From: Lachnospiraceae bacterium
Lineage (GTDB): Bacteria; Bacillota; Clostridia; Lachnospirales; Lachnospiraceae
DNA: 64,000 bases
Direction of reading: 5' to 3'
Assembly: GCA_015056945.1 (NCBI GenBank)
Contig: SVFH01000012.1
Coordinates: forward strand, 30,561-94,560
The notes beneath the pieces were generated by a model, which was given only the letters and a program-made list of their open reading frames with translations, searched no databases and was not told the DNA's origin. The position numbers and the translations under genes were made by a program. Shown here piece by piece: positions 1 to 7,980 of the stretch; position 1 is the first letter of the stretch, and every line of letters begins with the position of its first letter.

Positions 1-225
1 AAGAAGGGAAAATTTGATGTTAAGGTCAGTGATGAAGCTTTGCATATCGATGCTTCCGGCTGGAGTGACGTATCACTTCCGTTTGCTGAGATAGACAGAA
101 TTGAATTCATTGAGAACGGTTCTTCCGTTTCACTTCAAAGAGAGATTGGATACGGAGCAATGAATGTGACGATGGGCGATTGCATAGAGCTGAAACGCGG
201 ACGTGTAAGTGCATGGACAAAGTAG
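1..225 (+). CDS. Partial hypothetical protein, PH-domain-like C-terminus
   Basis: This frame is open from base 1 to the TAG at 223-225, so only the last 74 residues of a protein starting before the window are seen. Short alternating hydrophobic strands with a tryptophan and the segment LPFAEIDRIEF look like the end of a bacterial PH (pleckstrin-homology-like) domain. That assignment is a weak fold inference, not a recognised family. There is no membrane segment or catalytic motif in the visible part. A ribosome site for the next gene follows within 30 bp, so the two are probably cotranscribed. Confidence 0.6.
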   Translation, partial: KKGKFDVKVSDEALHIDASGWSDVSLPFAEIDRIEFIENGSSVSLQREIGYGAMNVTMGDCIELKRGRVSAWTK

Positions 226-254
226 TTATCAATAATTCTGAAGGAGGAAACAGT

Positions 255-1130
255 ATGGTTAGCGGAGCTTCTTTTGCAGCAATGATTACAACGTTATTAT
301 TATCGATGGTTTTGCCCGTGGCAATCCTGATTGTGTTTGCTTTAGTGCGTCGTAAAAAAGGTGTCGTACCGGCATGGTTACTTGGCGCGGCAGGGTTCTT
401 TGTGATGCAGGTAATTCTCAGATTGCCGATTATCAGTATGCTTTCGGCGATTCCCGGTTTTGCGGTGTTTGTGGAGAATTTCTATATTGTGTATATATTC
501 GTTCTTGCATTAACGGCAGCTCTTTTTGAAGTCGTGGCGCGTTTCGGTGTAGCCAAAATTTTGCAGAAGAATATGAATCCCGAGAAGGGGCTTGCAGCAG
601 GTCTCGGACATGGCGGAATTGAGGCAATTTTTTTAATCGGTATGACTTATGTGAGCAATCTGTTGATTGCGGTGATGATTAATACAGGTACATTTACGGA
701 AATTATGGCGGCTATGGCCGGAACCGGAGCGGATTCTTCCGTGATGACACAGGTGGCGGATATAAGAACCCAGATGATTACAACCGCACCGTCGCTCTTT
801 TTACTTGCAGGTTATGAGCGCGTTCTGACAATGATTTTTCATGCAGCAATGAGTCTGCTTGTCTGCTATTTGGTGTATAAAAGAAAAGCAGTCATCGGTG
901 TTTTGATTGCATTTTTGTCTCATTTTGCAGTAGATTTTATCTCGCCGGTTATACAGGGAATGGCAACTCCTTATCTGGGCAATGTGATGACAGAGAGTAC
1001 ATCGCTGGCAATCATTTATACGTTTCTGACAATAGTTACACTTGCATCTTTGGCAGTCATTGTGGTAATAATGATTAAGTGGAAAAAAGAAGAAAAGAAA
1101 AGGATTGAAGCAGATGAACAGACAGCATGA
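255..1130 (+). CDS. YhfC family intramembrane metalloprotease-like protein
   Basis: This is a 291-residue polytopic membrane protein. ATG 255 is chosen because AAGGAGG lies at 241-247; an upstream in-frame start at 180 would overlap the previous gene. The family signature is visible: H119-G-G-I-E123 inside a membrane helix, H196 in IFHAAM and H223 in LSHFAVD, which fit the Glu/His putative active site of the YhfC (PF10086) group related to CPBP proteases. About eight hydrophobic helices precede a short lysine-rich cytoplasmic tail. The substrate is unknown. The 3' end overlaps the next gene by 17 bp, indicating an operon. Confidence 0.8.
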   Translation: MVSGASFAAMITTLLLSMVLPVAILIVFALVRRKKGVVPAWLLGAAGFFVMQVILRLPIISMLSAIPGFAVFVENFYIVYIFVLALTAALFEVVARFGVAKILQKNMNPEKGLAAGLGHGGIEAIFLIGMTYVSNLLIAVMINTGTFTEIMAAMAGTGADSSVMTQVADIRTQMITTAPSLFLLAGYERVLTMIFHAAMSLLVCYLVYKRKAVIGVLIAFLSHFAVDFISPVIQGMATPYLGNVMTESTSLAIIYTFLTIVTLASLAVIVVIMIKWKKEEKKRIEADEQTA

Positions 1131-1806
1131 GATGGCAGTGATTTTTGATATGGACGGTGTGATTTTTGACTCGGAACGTCTTGTTGTGGAGACCTGGGTG
1201 GAAGTCGCAAAGAAATACGGAATTGAAGGAATTGAGGAAGCTTGTGCGGCCTGTGTCGGCATCAATGCGCAGGCAACAGAGCTTAAGATGAAAGAGATTT
1301 ACGGAGAAGAGTTCCCCTATCAGGAGTATAAAAAAGAAGCTTCCGCACTTTACCATGAACGCTATGACGACGGACGCCTTCCGACGAAGCCGGGAATCAG
1401 GGAATTACTTGAATTCCTCCATGCGAATAATATCAGAACCGCAGTGGCGTCTTCGACCAGAAGAGCGGTTGTGGAACAGGAAATCAGGGATGCGGGGCTT
1501 GCACCGTTTTTTCAAAAAATTATCTGCGGAGATATGGTGGAAAGAAGCAAACCGGCACCTGATATTTTTTTGAAAGCGGCAGAAGAGCTTGGAGTCAATC
1601 CGGAAGTATGCTATGTGATTGAAGATTCTTACAATGGAATACGCGGAGCTCATACGGCGGGTATGCATCCGATTATGGTGCCTGATATGTTACCGCCTAC
1701 GGATGAAATGGAGAAACTGGCAGAACAGATTTTTCCGTCCCTTTTTGAGGTGAAAGATTTTATAGGGAATAAAAAGAGATTGCAATATCCACATTTTTTG
1801 TTATAA
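1114..1806 (+). CDS. HAD-superfamily phosphatase, beta-phosphoglucomutase-like
   Basis: A 230-residue cytoplasmic HAD hydrolase. Motif I is D12-M-D14-G-V, with D12 the expected phosphoaspartyl nucleophile. Motif II is the serine in VASSTRR, motif III the lysine in RSKPAPDIF, and motif IV the acidic residues in VIEDSYNGI. A helical C1 cap sits between motif I and II, as in the beta-phosphoglucomutase/phosphoglycolate phosphatase branch. The substrate (sugar phosphate or other small phosphate ester) cannot be told. ATG 1114 is preferred; ATG 1132 is an alternative giving a slightly shorter N-terminus. It overlaps the YhfC gene by 17 bp, so translation is probably coupled. Confidence 0.85.
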   Translation: MNRQHEMAVIFDMDGVIFDSERLVVETWVEVAKKYGIEGIEEACAACVGINAQATELKMKEIYGEEFPYQEYKKEASALYHERYDDGRLPTKPGIRELLEFLHANNIRTAVASSTRRAVVEQEIRDAGLAPFFQKIICGDMVERSKPAPDIFLKAAEELGVNPEVCYVIEDSYNGIRGAHTAGMHPIMVPDMLPPTDEMEKLAEQIFPSLFEVKDFIGNKKRLQYPHFLL

Positions 1807-1819
1807 TATAAATAGAAAA

Positions 1820-1900
1820 AGGCAATCGCCACAGAGTGGTTGACCATGTTTAAGAGAACAAAAACCTTCCCGCACAGGTCAATGTACAGGGGAGGTTTTT
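1820..1900 (+). ncRNA. Candidate structured RNA ending in terminator-like hairpin
   Basis: Non-coding sequence behind the HAD gene contains small hairpins (GGC/GCC at 1821-1830, CCAC/GTGG just after). A strong hairpin follows with arms at 1860-1871 and 1889-1900 (12 bp, one wobble), ending in TTTTT. TTGACC at about 1840-1845 is complementary to GGTCAA in the loop of that hairpin, so a pseudoknot is possible. The final hairpin alone would serve as terminator of the yhfC-HAD operon. No known riboswitch class matched by eye. Confidence 0.35.
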
Positions 1901-1929
1901 GCTATATTAATGACAAATCAAAAAAATGA

Positions 1930-2251
1930 ATGTCAGTAGTGCTAAAAGGAACATTCCGAAAGGCTACCAAAGATATTTTATCACAATATGCACCAGAACA
2001 CAAGTTTGAAAATGCTTTTCCTTATGCTGGATACTCAAACGGTTCTTCCGGTTGACAGTTGGGAGAATCGGGAGACCATTGACATCCGTCACCATACACC
2101 TATGATGAGTAAAATAGTAAAATTACGTGAGAAATATGATTTGCATATGATGGTGGCACGGTATATTTTGGACGAACTGACAAAGAAAGATAGAGAATAC
2201 ATAAAGGACCGGGATGATAAAAAAAGTGAAAATTTTGTGTTGACAAAGTGA
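1930..2251 (+). pseudogene. Broken small gene (two overlapping frames), unknown family
   Basis: An ATG at 1930 opens a 41-codon frame ending at TGA 2053-2055. The +1-shifted frame is open from before 1988 to TGA 2249-2251 and encodes a charged helical stretch including RHHTPMMSKIVKLREKYD. Protein-like composition in two successive frames suggests one small gene carrying a frameshift, but neither part is a family I recognise, and no good ribosome site precedes either start. The promoter of the downstream riboswitch overlaps the 3' end. It may be a remnant of a lost accessory gene. Confidence 0.3.
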
Positions 2252-2268
2252 AATATGTCTGATAATAT
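2240..2268 (+). promoter_or_regulatory. SigmaA-type promoter for the riboswitch transcript
   Basis: TTGACA at 2240-2245 and TAATAT at 2263-2268 are separated by 17 bp. It would start transcription near 2275, about 25 nt before the riboswitch aptamer. Confidence 0.75.
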
Positions 2269-2297
2269 ACGAGAAACAAAACAATTTCATATTTCAA

Positions 2298-2383
2298 ATG
2301 AGGGAGTAGTGGCGCTTTGGCGTGACAGGTCAACATCACGGCTTTGAAGAAAAGTCTGGCTTGCCTTAAATAACGAGACTCAT
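2298..2383 (+). promoter_or_regulatory. yybP-ykoY manganese riboswitch aptamer
   Basis: The conserved family landmarks appear in order: AGGGAGTAG at the 5' side, GTCAACATCACGG in the middle, TCTGGCTTGCC, and AACGAGACT at the 3' side. Outer helix P1 forms between ATGAG (2298-2302) and CTCAT (2379-2383). Members of this class (RF00080) bind Mn2+ and usually control Mn exporters such as P-type ATPases, MntP or TerC-like proteins. Here the next complete gene is a MacB-type ABC transporter about 420 bp downstream. The identification rests on reading the motif; a covariance-model search was not possible. Confidence 0.85.
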
Positions 2384-2491
2384 GTATTGCTGTATTGCCA
2401 TACATAGGGTTTGTCTGTTTGTCAGGTGCTTCGCCGCATCGTTACTTTTGAGTATCCAACGGGTATTGCAATACAGCAATATCCGTTTTTT
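2384..2491 (+). terminator. Riboswitch expression platform: terminator with competing antiterminator
   Basis: An intrinsic terminator is formed by CGGGTATTGC (2460-2469) and GCAATATCCG (2476-2485), loop AATACA, followed by six T. The segment 2384-2398, directly after the riboswitch P1 helix, is complementary over 15 positions (one G-U) to 2468-2482, which would destroy the terminator. The choice between the two helices is the likely read-out of Mn2+ binding. Confidence 0.75.
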
Positions 2492-2520
2492 GATTTGTAG
2501 GATTCCAGTGTCAAAAGGTC

Positions 2521-2608
2521 ATAAACCACATGTGCTTGCACATAAGTGGTTTTATGAATTTGGTACACGCCACAACATGAGCATAAAAGCGGGGCGTAAG
2601 CTCCGCGA
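2521..2608 (+). repeat. Two intergenic stem-loops ahead of the 69-bp repeats
   Basis: A hairpin with arms AACCAC and GTGGTT and inner TGTGC/GCACA lies at about 2523-2552. A second perfect hairpin with arms GCGGGGC and GCTCCGC lies at about 2589-2606. They belong to the run of structured non-coding DNA between the riboswitch terminator and the ABC transporter; neither carries a clear U-tract. Confidence 0.5.
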
Positions 2609-2621
2609 TATGCGAATGGTG

Positions 2622-2779
2622 TGTAGGATTGCGGGAGTGCGAAGCACGGAGCAATCCGAAGAATCCGTATTAGACGAAAGTCGAAAACGGTGTAGGATTG
2701 CGGGAGTGCGAAGCACGGAGCAATCCGAAGAATCCGTATTAGACGAAAGTCGAAAACAGAGAAGGATTGCGAGAGTGCA
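2622..2779 (+). repeat. 69-bp tandem repeat, two full units and a decayed third
   Basis: AGGATTGC recurs at 2625, 2694 and 2763, exactly 69 bp apart. Units one and two are nearly identical; the third diverges after about 17 bp. Each unit can fold as GGATTGC/GCAATCC enclosing GTGC/GCAC. The period is a multiple of three, so the repeats are open in frame with the ABC ATPase, but the ATPase start at 2808 with its own ribosome site shows they are not part of the protein. Confidence 0.85.
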
Positions 2780-2807
2780 GAAAGGTAAAACAAAGGAGGA
2801 AAAAAGT

Positions 2808-3506
2808 ATGTTTTTGGAAATCAAAGGGATTCACAGAAGTTTCGGTGCAGGTGAAAACAGGGTCGAAGTATTGAAAGGTATTGATGTGGAAATGGAGCGC
2901 GGCGAGTTGTGTGTATTGCTCGGTCCGTCAGGCTCAGGCAAATCTACTCTTCTTAATATCATCGGCGGAATTGACAGTGCAGACAGCGGTTACATCTCCA
3001 TCGCAGGAGAGAAAACAGCAGACATGAGCGAGAAGGCACTTACCGCATACCGCAGAAAACATCTTGGTTATATTTTTCAGCAATACAATCTGATTCCAAA
3101 TCTGACAGTCCGTGAAAACATTGAAGTGGGTGCATATCTGAGCGAGAAACCACTGAATACGGACGAAATTCTTGAAGTATTAGGTCTTACCCAACATCAG
3201 CATAAAATGCCCAATCAGCTTTCCGGCGGACAGCAGCAAAGAACAGCCATCGGTCGGGCCGTGATTAAGAATCCGGATATTCTTCTTTGCGACGAACCGA
3301 CAGGTGCGCTTGATTATAACACTTCCAAAGATATCCTGAAACTGATATCCGATGTCAATGAGAAATACGGTTGTACGGTTCTTATGGTAACGCACAATGA
3401 TGCGATTCAGAATATGGCCGACAGAGTGATTAAGTTACATGACGGCACCATCAGAAGCAACATCGTAAACGCTGATAAGACAGACGCAGCACTTCTTGAA
3501 TGGTAG
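2808..3506 (+). CDS. ABC transporter ATP-binding protein, MacB/LolD-type
   Basis: A 232-residue ABC ATPase with Walker A GPSGSGKST (about residues 40-48), Q-loop in FQQYNLIP, signature LSGGQQQR (about 135-142), Walker B ILLCDEPTGALD and the H-loop in MVTHND. The EPTGALD sequence and close pairing with an FtsX-type permease place it in the MacB/LolD/BceA mechanotransmission group, which exports or extracts peptides or lipids rather than importing solutes. ATG 2808 follows AAAGGAGG at 2793-2800; upstream in-frame codons come from repeats and are excluded. The Mn riboswitch upstream may control this operon. The permease starts 11 bp after the stop. Confidence 0.9.
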   Translation: MFLEIKGIHRSFGAGENRVEVLKGIDVEMERGELCVLLGPSGSGKSTLLNIIGGIDSADSGYISIAGEKTADMSEKALTAYRRKHLGYIFQQYNLIPNLTVRENIEVGAYLSEKPLNTDEILEVLGLTQHQHKMPNQLSGGQQQRTAIGRAVIKNPDILLCDEPTGALDYNTSKDILKLISDVNEKYGCTVLMVTHNDAIQNMADRVIKLHDGTIRSNIVNADKTDAALLEW

Positions 3507-3517
3507 GAGGGATACAG

Positions 3518-5770
3518 ATGAAGAATCCGTTAAATAAAAGACTCCTTAGGGAATTGAAACGTGATGTGGCCAAATATATTGTTATTTTTCTTTTCATGAT
3601 TCTGATGATCGGATTCGTTTCCGGCTTCATGATCTCCGTGGAAAGCATGCGTGTTTCTTATGTGGAAGGGTTTGAGAAGCTTCACGTGGAGCACGGTAAT
3701 TTTGAACTTGCACAACCGATTGAGGATGCGTTGATAAAGCATCTGGAAGACGAGAATATCACGGTTTTTGAAAATCATTATTTTGAAGAAGAAACCGTGG
3801 ATTTTGACAGTAAGCTTCGTGTATATCATACACGCGACGGCATCGACGAAGTCAGTGTCATAGAGGGTGTTATGCCAAAGGCTTCTGATGAGATTGCAAT
3901 CGACAGAATGTATGCGGACAACAACGGACTTCACGTGGGTGATACGTTAAGACTCGGGGAACATACCTTACAAATCACCGCGCTTGTGGCGCTGGCAGAT
4001 TATACTTCCCTCTATGAGAAACCGACTGACATGATGTTTGATGCCAAGAAATTCGGCGTTGCCGTTATGACGAATGAAGGTTTTGATGCGATGGAGAGTT
4101 CCCATCTGCACTACGTGTATTCCTGGTTATATGACGAAATGCCGGCTGATGAAGCGGCTGAGAAAGAACGCGGAGAAGAGGTGCTTAACATTCTGGCGCA
4201 GCATGCGCAGGTGACCGGATTCATTCCGCAGTATGCGAACCTTGGTATTAAAATGGCAGGAGAGGACCTTGGTAAGGATGGTAAAATTGTAGAGTTCTTC
4301 CTCTACATCGTGGTTATGATTATTGCTTTTATTTTTGCAATTACAACGTCTAACACCATCCGTCAGGAGTCAGGCGTTATCGGAACCCTGCGCGCGTCCG
4401 GATATTCCCGTGCGGAAATCGTGATTCACTACCTGTGTACACCGGTATGTGTTACCCTCGTTTCCGCATTGATTGGAAATATTCTGGGATATACACTTTT
4501 TAAGGAAGTGGCAGCCGCCATGTATTACGGAAGCTACAGCCTTCCGAAAATGGTAACGCTTTGGAATATGGATGCATTTGTGAAAACAACAGTTATTCCC
4601 GTAATCTTAATGTTCCTGATTAATTTTGTGATTATTGTATCCAAGATGCGCTTCACGCCGCTTCAGTTTATCCGTCGTGATTTAAGCAGCCGCAAGAATA
4701 AGAACGGACTTCGTCTTCCGGTTAAATTCCCGGTTATGGGACGGTTCCGTCTCAGAATTATTCTGCAGAATCTTCCGAATTACATTACGATGGTGGCAGG
4801 TATCTTTTTTGCCAATATCATTCTTTTATTAGGTCTTGCGCTTCCTGCAATCATATATCACAATCAGGAAACGATTACCGATAATATGCTGGCAGAATAC
4901 CAGTATCTGCTTAAGGCACCCGTACCCGTGGAAGCCGAAGGGGCAGAGGCCTTCTATCTGACACAGTTAAAAACACCGGAAGGGAAATTGCCTGCAGAAA
5001 GCATTCAGATCTACGGTATCCGAGATGACAGCGCATACGTTGATATTGAATTCCCCGACGAAGGCGTGTATGTATCCACTGCTTTCTATGAGAAACACGG
5101 TTTGGAAACCGGAGCGGAAATTACCTTGAAAGAGGCATACGGCGAGGAGGAATATACCTTTGAAGTTGCCGGCGTGTATGATTATCCTGCGATGCTCTGC
5201 GTTTTTATGAGCGAAGAGATGTATCAGGATGTTTTTGAAGCAGAAGACGGTGCGTTTAACGGTTATTTCTCAAGAGAAGCATTGGATGAAATTGACGATA
5301 CCTACCTTGCGGGTAAAATTACGGAGGATGATTTGACCAAACTTGCAAGACAGATGGATGTTTCCTTCGGAAAACTGATTCATCTGATTACACTTCTCGG
5401 TGTTGTTATGTTTATGTTGATTATTTTCCTTCTGTCTAAACTGATTATCGAGAAGAATGCCAACTGCATCTCTATGTGCAAGATTCTCGGATACAAAGAC
5501 AGTGAGATTGCAAGCCTTTACATTCTCTCTACGGGACTGGTGGTTGTGGTATCTTTAATTGCGACGATTCCTATCGTGAACGCGCTGATGGAAACGGTTT
5601 GTGTAAACCTTCTTTCGTCATTCCCGGGCTGGCTTCCGTATTATGTACCGTTTGATACGTTTATCAAAATGGTCGTTCTCGGTATCGGTTCATACGCCCT
5701 GATTATATTCTTCCAGTTTGGCAGCGTGAAAAAAATACCGCTTGGTATTGCGCTGAAAAATGTAGAGTAG
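3518..5770 (+). CDS. ABC transporter permease with two FtsX domains
   Basis: A 750-residue membrane protein. A first helix lies near residues 20-42, followed by a large extracytoplasmic domain (to about residue 255). Three helices of an FtsX domain follow (about 260-385), then a second anchor near 430, a second extracytoplasmic domain, and three closing helices (about 625-745). This two-FtsX layout is typical of Firmicute antimicrobial-peptide or lipid-handling ABC exporters. TAGGAGGG overlapping the ATPase stop sets ATG 3518; the in-frame ATG at 3500 lies within the ATPase coding end. No BceR/BceS-like two-component system lies nearby, so the substrate cannot be inferred. Confidence 0.88.
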   Translation: MKNPLNKRLLRELKRDVAKYIVIFLFMILMIGFVSGFMISVESMRVSYVEGFEKLHVEHGNFELAQPIEDALIKHLEDENITVFENHYFEEETVDFDSKLRVYHTRDGIDEVSVIEGVMPKASDEIAIDRMYADNNGLHVGDTLRLGEHTLQITALVALADYTSLYEKPTDMMFDAKKFGVAVMTNEGFDAMESSHLHYVYSWLYDEMPADEAAEKERGEEVLNILAQHAQVTGFIPQYANLGIKMAGEDLGKDGKIVEFFLYIVVMIIAFIFAITTSNTIRQESGVIGTLRASGYSRAEIVIHYLCTPVCVTLVSALIGNILGYTLFKEVAAAMYYGSYSLPKMVTLWNMDAFVKTTVIPVILMFLINFVIIVSKMRFTPLQFIRRDLSSRKNKNGLRLPVKFPVMGRFRLRIILQNLPNYITMVAGIFFANIILLLGLALPAIIYHNQETITDNMLAEYQYLLKAPVPVEAEGAEAFYLTQLKTPEGKLPAESIQIYGIRDDSAYVDIEFPDEGVYVSTAFYEKHGLETGAEITLKEAYGEEEYTFEVAGVYDYPAMLCVFMSEEMYQDVFEAEDGAFNGYFSREALDEIDDTYLAGKITEDDLTKLARQMDVSFGKLIHLITLLGVVMFMLIIFLLSKLIIEKNANCISMCKILGYKDSEIASLYILSTGLVVVVSLIATIPIVNALMETVCVNLLSSFPGWLPYYVPFDTFIKMVVLGIGSYALIIFFQFGSVKKIPLGIALKNVE

Positions 5771-5797
5771 TAATATATAGGATATACAACGATAAAG

Positions 5798-5828
5798 TGC
5801 CCGGTGTTTCATTGCCGGGCATTTTATT
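5798..5828 (+). terminator. Intrinsic terminator after ABC permease
   Basis: Arms TGCCCGG (5798-5804) and CCGGGCA (5815-5821) are followed by TTTTATTT. Confidence 0.9.
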
Positions 5829-5876
5829 TAGGAAAGACTGTTAATAATTTTACTTTTTATAATGAGGAGAGAGGCT

Positions 5877-6437
5877 ATGAAATGGATGATTGCGTCTGAT
5901 ATACACGGCAGTGCATATTATTGCAGAAAACTGCTGGAACGTTTTGAAGCGGAAGGAGCAGAGCGACTTTTACTGCTGGGAGACATTCTTTATCACGGAC
6001 CGCGTAACGATTTACCACAAGAGTATTCCCCGAAGAAAGTGATTGCGATGTTGAATCCCCTGAAAGATAAAATTGTCTGTGTGCGCGGAAACTGCGATGC
6101 GGAAGTGGACCAGATGGTATTGGAGTTCCCGATTATGGATGAGAGAAAAGACCTTTACATGGATACGATTCCTGTGATTGCAGTACACGGTCATCATTTG
6201 GAGAATTTGCCGGTGCAGGAGCTTAATAAGGGAACCGTGGTGATAAGCGGACATACACATATTCCGTGTATCAGGGAGGAGAAGGGGGTTGTATTCCTAA
6301 ATCCCGGTTCGGTTTCCATTCCGAAAGAAGAGAGTGCACATGGGTATATCATTTATGATAACACAACATTCCGTTTTATGGATTTGGAAGGCAGAGAATA
6401 CATGAAATTTACACAAAAAATACAATTTGTGAAATAA
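5877..6437 (+). CDS. yfcE: YfcE-type metallophosphoesterase
   Basis: A 186-residue cytoplasmic phosphodiesterase of the MJ0936/YfcE family. All metal-binding blocks are present: SDIHGS near the N-terminus, GDILYHGPRN, GNCDAE, then HGHH and SGHTHIP, ending with the family block NPGS. The length matches E. coli YfcE (184). Known members hydrolyse phosphodiester model substrates; the cellular substrate is unknown. ATG 5877 has GAGGAGAGAGG upstream; the in-frame ATG 5862 lies before that site. It stands alone between a terminator and a long intergenic gap. A second, shorter paralogue of the same superfamily is at 42513. Confidence 0.9.
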   Translation: MKWMIASDIHGSAYYCRKLLERFEAEGAERLLLLGDILYHGPRNDLPQEYSPKKVIAMLNPLKDKIVCVRGNCDAEVDQMVLEFPIMDERKDLYMDTIPVIAVHGHHLENLPVQELNKGTVVISGHTHIPCIREEKGVVFLNPGSVSIPKEESAHGYIIYDNTTFRFMDLEGREYMKFTQKIQFVK

Positions 6438-6447
6438 TTCACAAATT
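6424..6447. repeat. Perfect inverted repeat across the yfcE stop codon
   Basis: AATTTGTGAA and TTCACAAATT form a 10-bp perfect stem around a 4-nt loop containing the TAA stop. No run of T follows, so it is a poor intrinsic terminator. It could act as a weak terminator or mRNA 3' stabiliser. The remaining bases up to 6588 show nothing further. Confidence 0.5.
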
Positions 6448-6588
6448 ACTCAAATAAAACTTTGTTTCTTTGTAACATTTTAGCATTGCAAACCTTTTTC
6501 GTATGTTCTATATTTTTATGTGATAAGAAAGTGGGTGGCTTATGCCTTTCGCTTTTATATAAATCAATAAGAAAAGAAGGGTTGTAAA

Positions 6589-7929
6589 ATGAGTTTATTT
6601 GGTGGTGTGATTTCCGTAAGCGGAATCAGTTTCTTGATGTTTTCAGTCATGGTAATAGCTGTAGTCGGTTATGCACTTGGCAGAATTACAATCAAGGGAA
6701 TTAACTTAGGTTCAGCAGGTGTGTTTGTCATTGCATTGTTGTTCGGAGCATTTTTCGGTGATGCATTAAGTGCTTCTGTTGTGCAGTCTGTAGACGGTCA
6801 GGCAGTTGACATCAGTGCGAATGCATTGAAGATGGTTGAGAATCTTGGATTGATTCTGTTCGTTGCGGCAGTTGGTTTTATTGCCGGCCCCAATTTCTTT
6901 AAGAATTTGAAGAAGAACTTCAAATCATACATTTTACTTGGACTTGTGATTATTTTATCAGGTGGTTTGGCTTGTGCGGCATGCTTCTTTATAGGAAGAG
7001 GCATGGAAACTGATATGAGTGAGTTTGTGGCATTGCTTGTTGGTTTGCTTGCGGGAGCCCTGACTTCTACGCCTGCATTCTCAGCAGCGAAAGCAACTGT
7101 TGCGCCTGAATATGAAAGTGCTGTTGTTGTTGGATACGGAATTGCATATTTGTTCGGTGTAATCGGTGTTGTATTGTTTGTACAGTTGATTCCGAAGCTT
7201 TTGAAGGCAGATATGGACAAAGAAAGAGCATTAATCAGTGTTGTAGATACCGGTAAAGGTGAAGCAGACAAAGATAAGAAAAAACTCCTCGAGATGGATG
7301 GTTTCGGATTCTTTGCATTTGCACTTGCAGCAGTAATCGGTGTTCTGGTAGGAGCAATCAAGATTCCCCTTTCATCACAGGGATTGAGCGGAACAACATT
7401 CTCACTGACCACAACAGGCGGTGTATTGCTGACAACCCTTGTATTCGGTCACCTTGGTAAAATCGGACCGGTAAGCCTTAAGATTGAAAAGAAAATTCTG
7501 GAAGTATTCCGTGAGTTCGGTTTGATGCTGTTCTTAACCGGTGCAGGTGTTGCCGGTGGTTCTAAATTCGTTGAATATTTCAAACCGGTTTACTTCCTTT
7601 ACGGAGTAATCATTACAATTCTTCCGATGGTAATCGGTTTCCTGTTTGCGAAGTATGTTTTGAAACTGAGCCTGTTCAACAATCTCGGTTCCGTATGCGG
7701 CGGTATGACAAGTACACCGGCTCTCGGTACTTTGATTAACGTAACAAAGACAGATGATGTTGCAAGCGCATATGCTGCTACATATCCCATTGCGTTGATT
7801 GCGGTTGTACTTGTGGCACAGCTTCTGATTATTGGCCTGACTTCCGTATTTGGCGGCGCGCCGGCAGCAGATGCACAGGCGGCTTGCGCAGATACACTGT
7901 TGGCGGTTATTTCCTCGGTTCAGATATAA
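6589..7929 (+). CDS. AspT/YidE-family antiporter lacking TrkA-C domains
   Basis: A 446-residue protein with two homologous transmembrane halves of the aspartate-alanine exchanger (AAE) type. The internal duplication is marked by GALTSTPAFSAA in the first half and GGMTSTPALGTL in the second. Full-length family members (about 550 residues) carry two regulatory TrkA-C domains between the halves; here only a short charged linker (about residues 205-235) is present, so this is a compact form. The likely role is amino-acid or dicarboxylate exchange at the membrane, but the substrate cannot be read. The GAAGGG site 8 bp upstream fits ATG 6589. It is followed by its own long-stem terminator. Confidence 0.82.
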   Translation: MSLFGGVISVSGISFLMFSVMVIAVVGYALGRITIKGINLGSAGVFVIALLFGAFFGDALSASVVQSVDGQAVDISANALKMVENLGLILFVAAVGFIAGPNFFKNLKKNFKSYILLGLVIILSGGLACAACFFIGRGMETDMSEFVALLVGLLAGALTSTPAFSAAKATVAPEYESAVVVGYGIAYLFGVIGVVLFVQLIPKLLKADMDKERALISVVDTGKGEADKDKKKLLEMDGFGFFAFALAAVIGVLVGAIKIPLSSQGLSGTTFSLTTTGGVLLTTLVFGHLGKIGPVSLKIEKKILEVFREFGLMLFLTGAGVAGGSKFVEYFKPVYFLYGVIITILPMVIGFLFAKYVLKLSLFNNLGSVCGGMTSTPALGTLINVTKTDDVASAYAATYPIALIAVVLVAQLLIIGLTSVFGGAPAADAQAACADTLLAVISSVQI

Positions 7930-7980
7930 GATGAATCCGGTGAATGAAGACCGGAAAAAAGTTGAATAGAAATATAAATG

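Noticed and set aside
801..1265. 154-codon - strand frame across the YhfC-HAD junction
   Set aside because: Cys/His-rich chance frame antisense to two well-supported genes.
2622..2779. CRISPR array
   Set aside because: Only two full units, contiguous without spacers, 69-bp period and no cas genes.
2382..2807. N-terminal extension of the ABC ATPase frame by about 140 codons
   Set aside because: It is made of riboswitch-terminator and 69-bp repeat sequence, has no ribosome site, and a strong AAAGGAGG precedes ATG 2808 where ABC homology begins.
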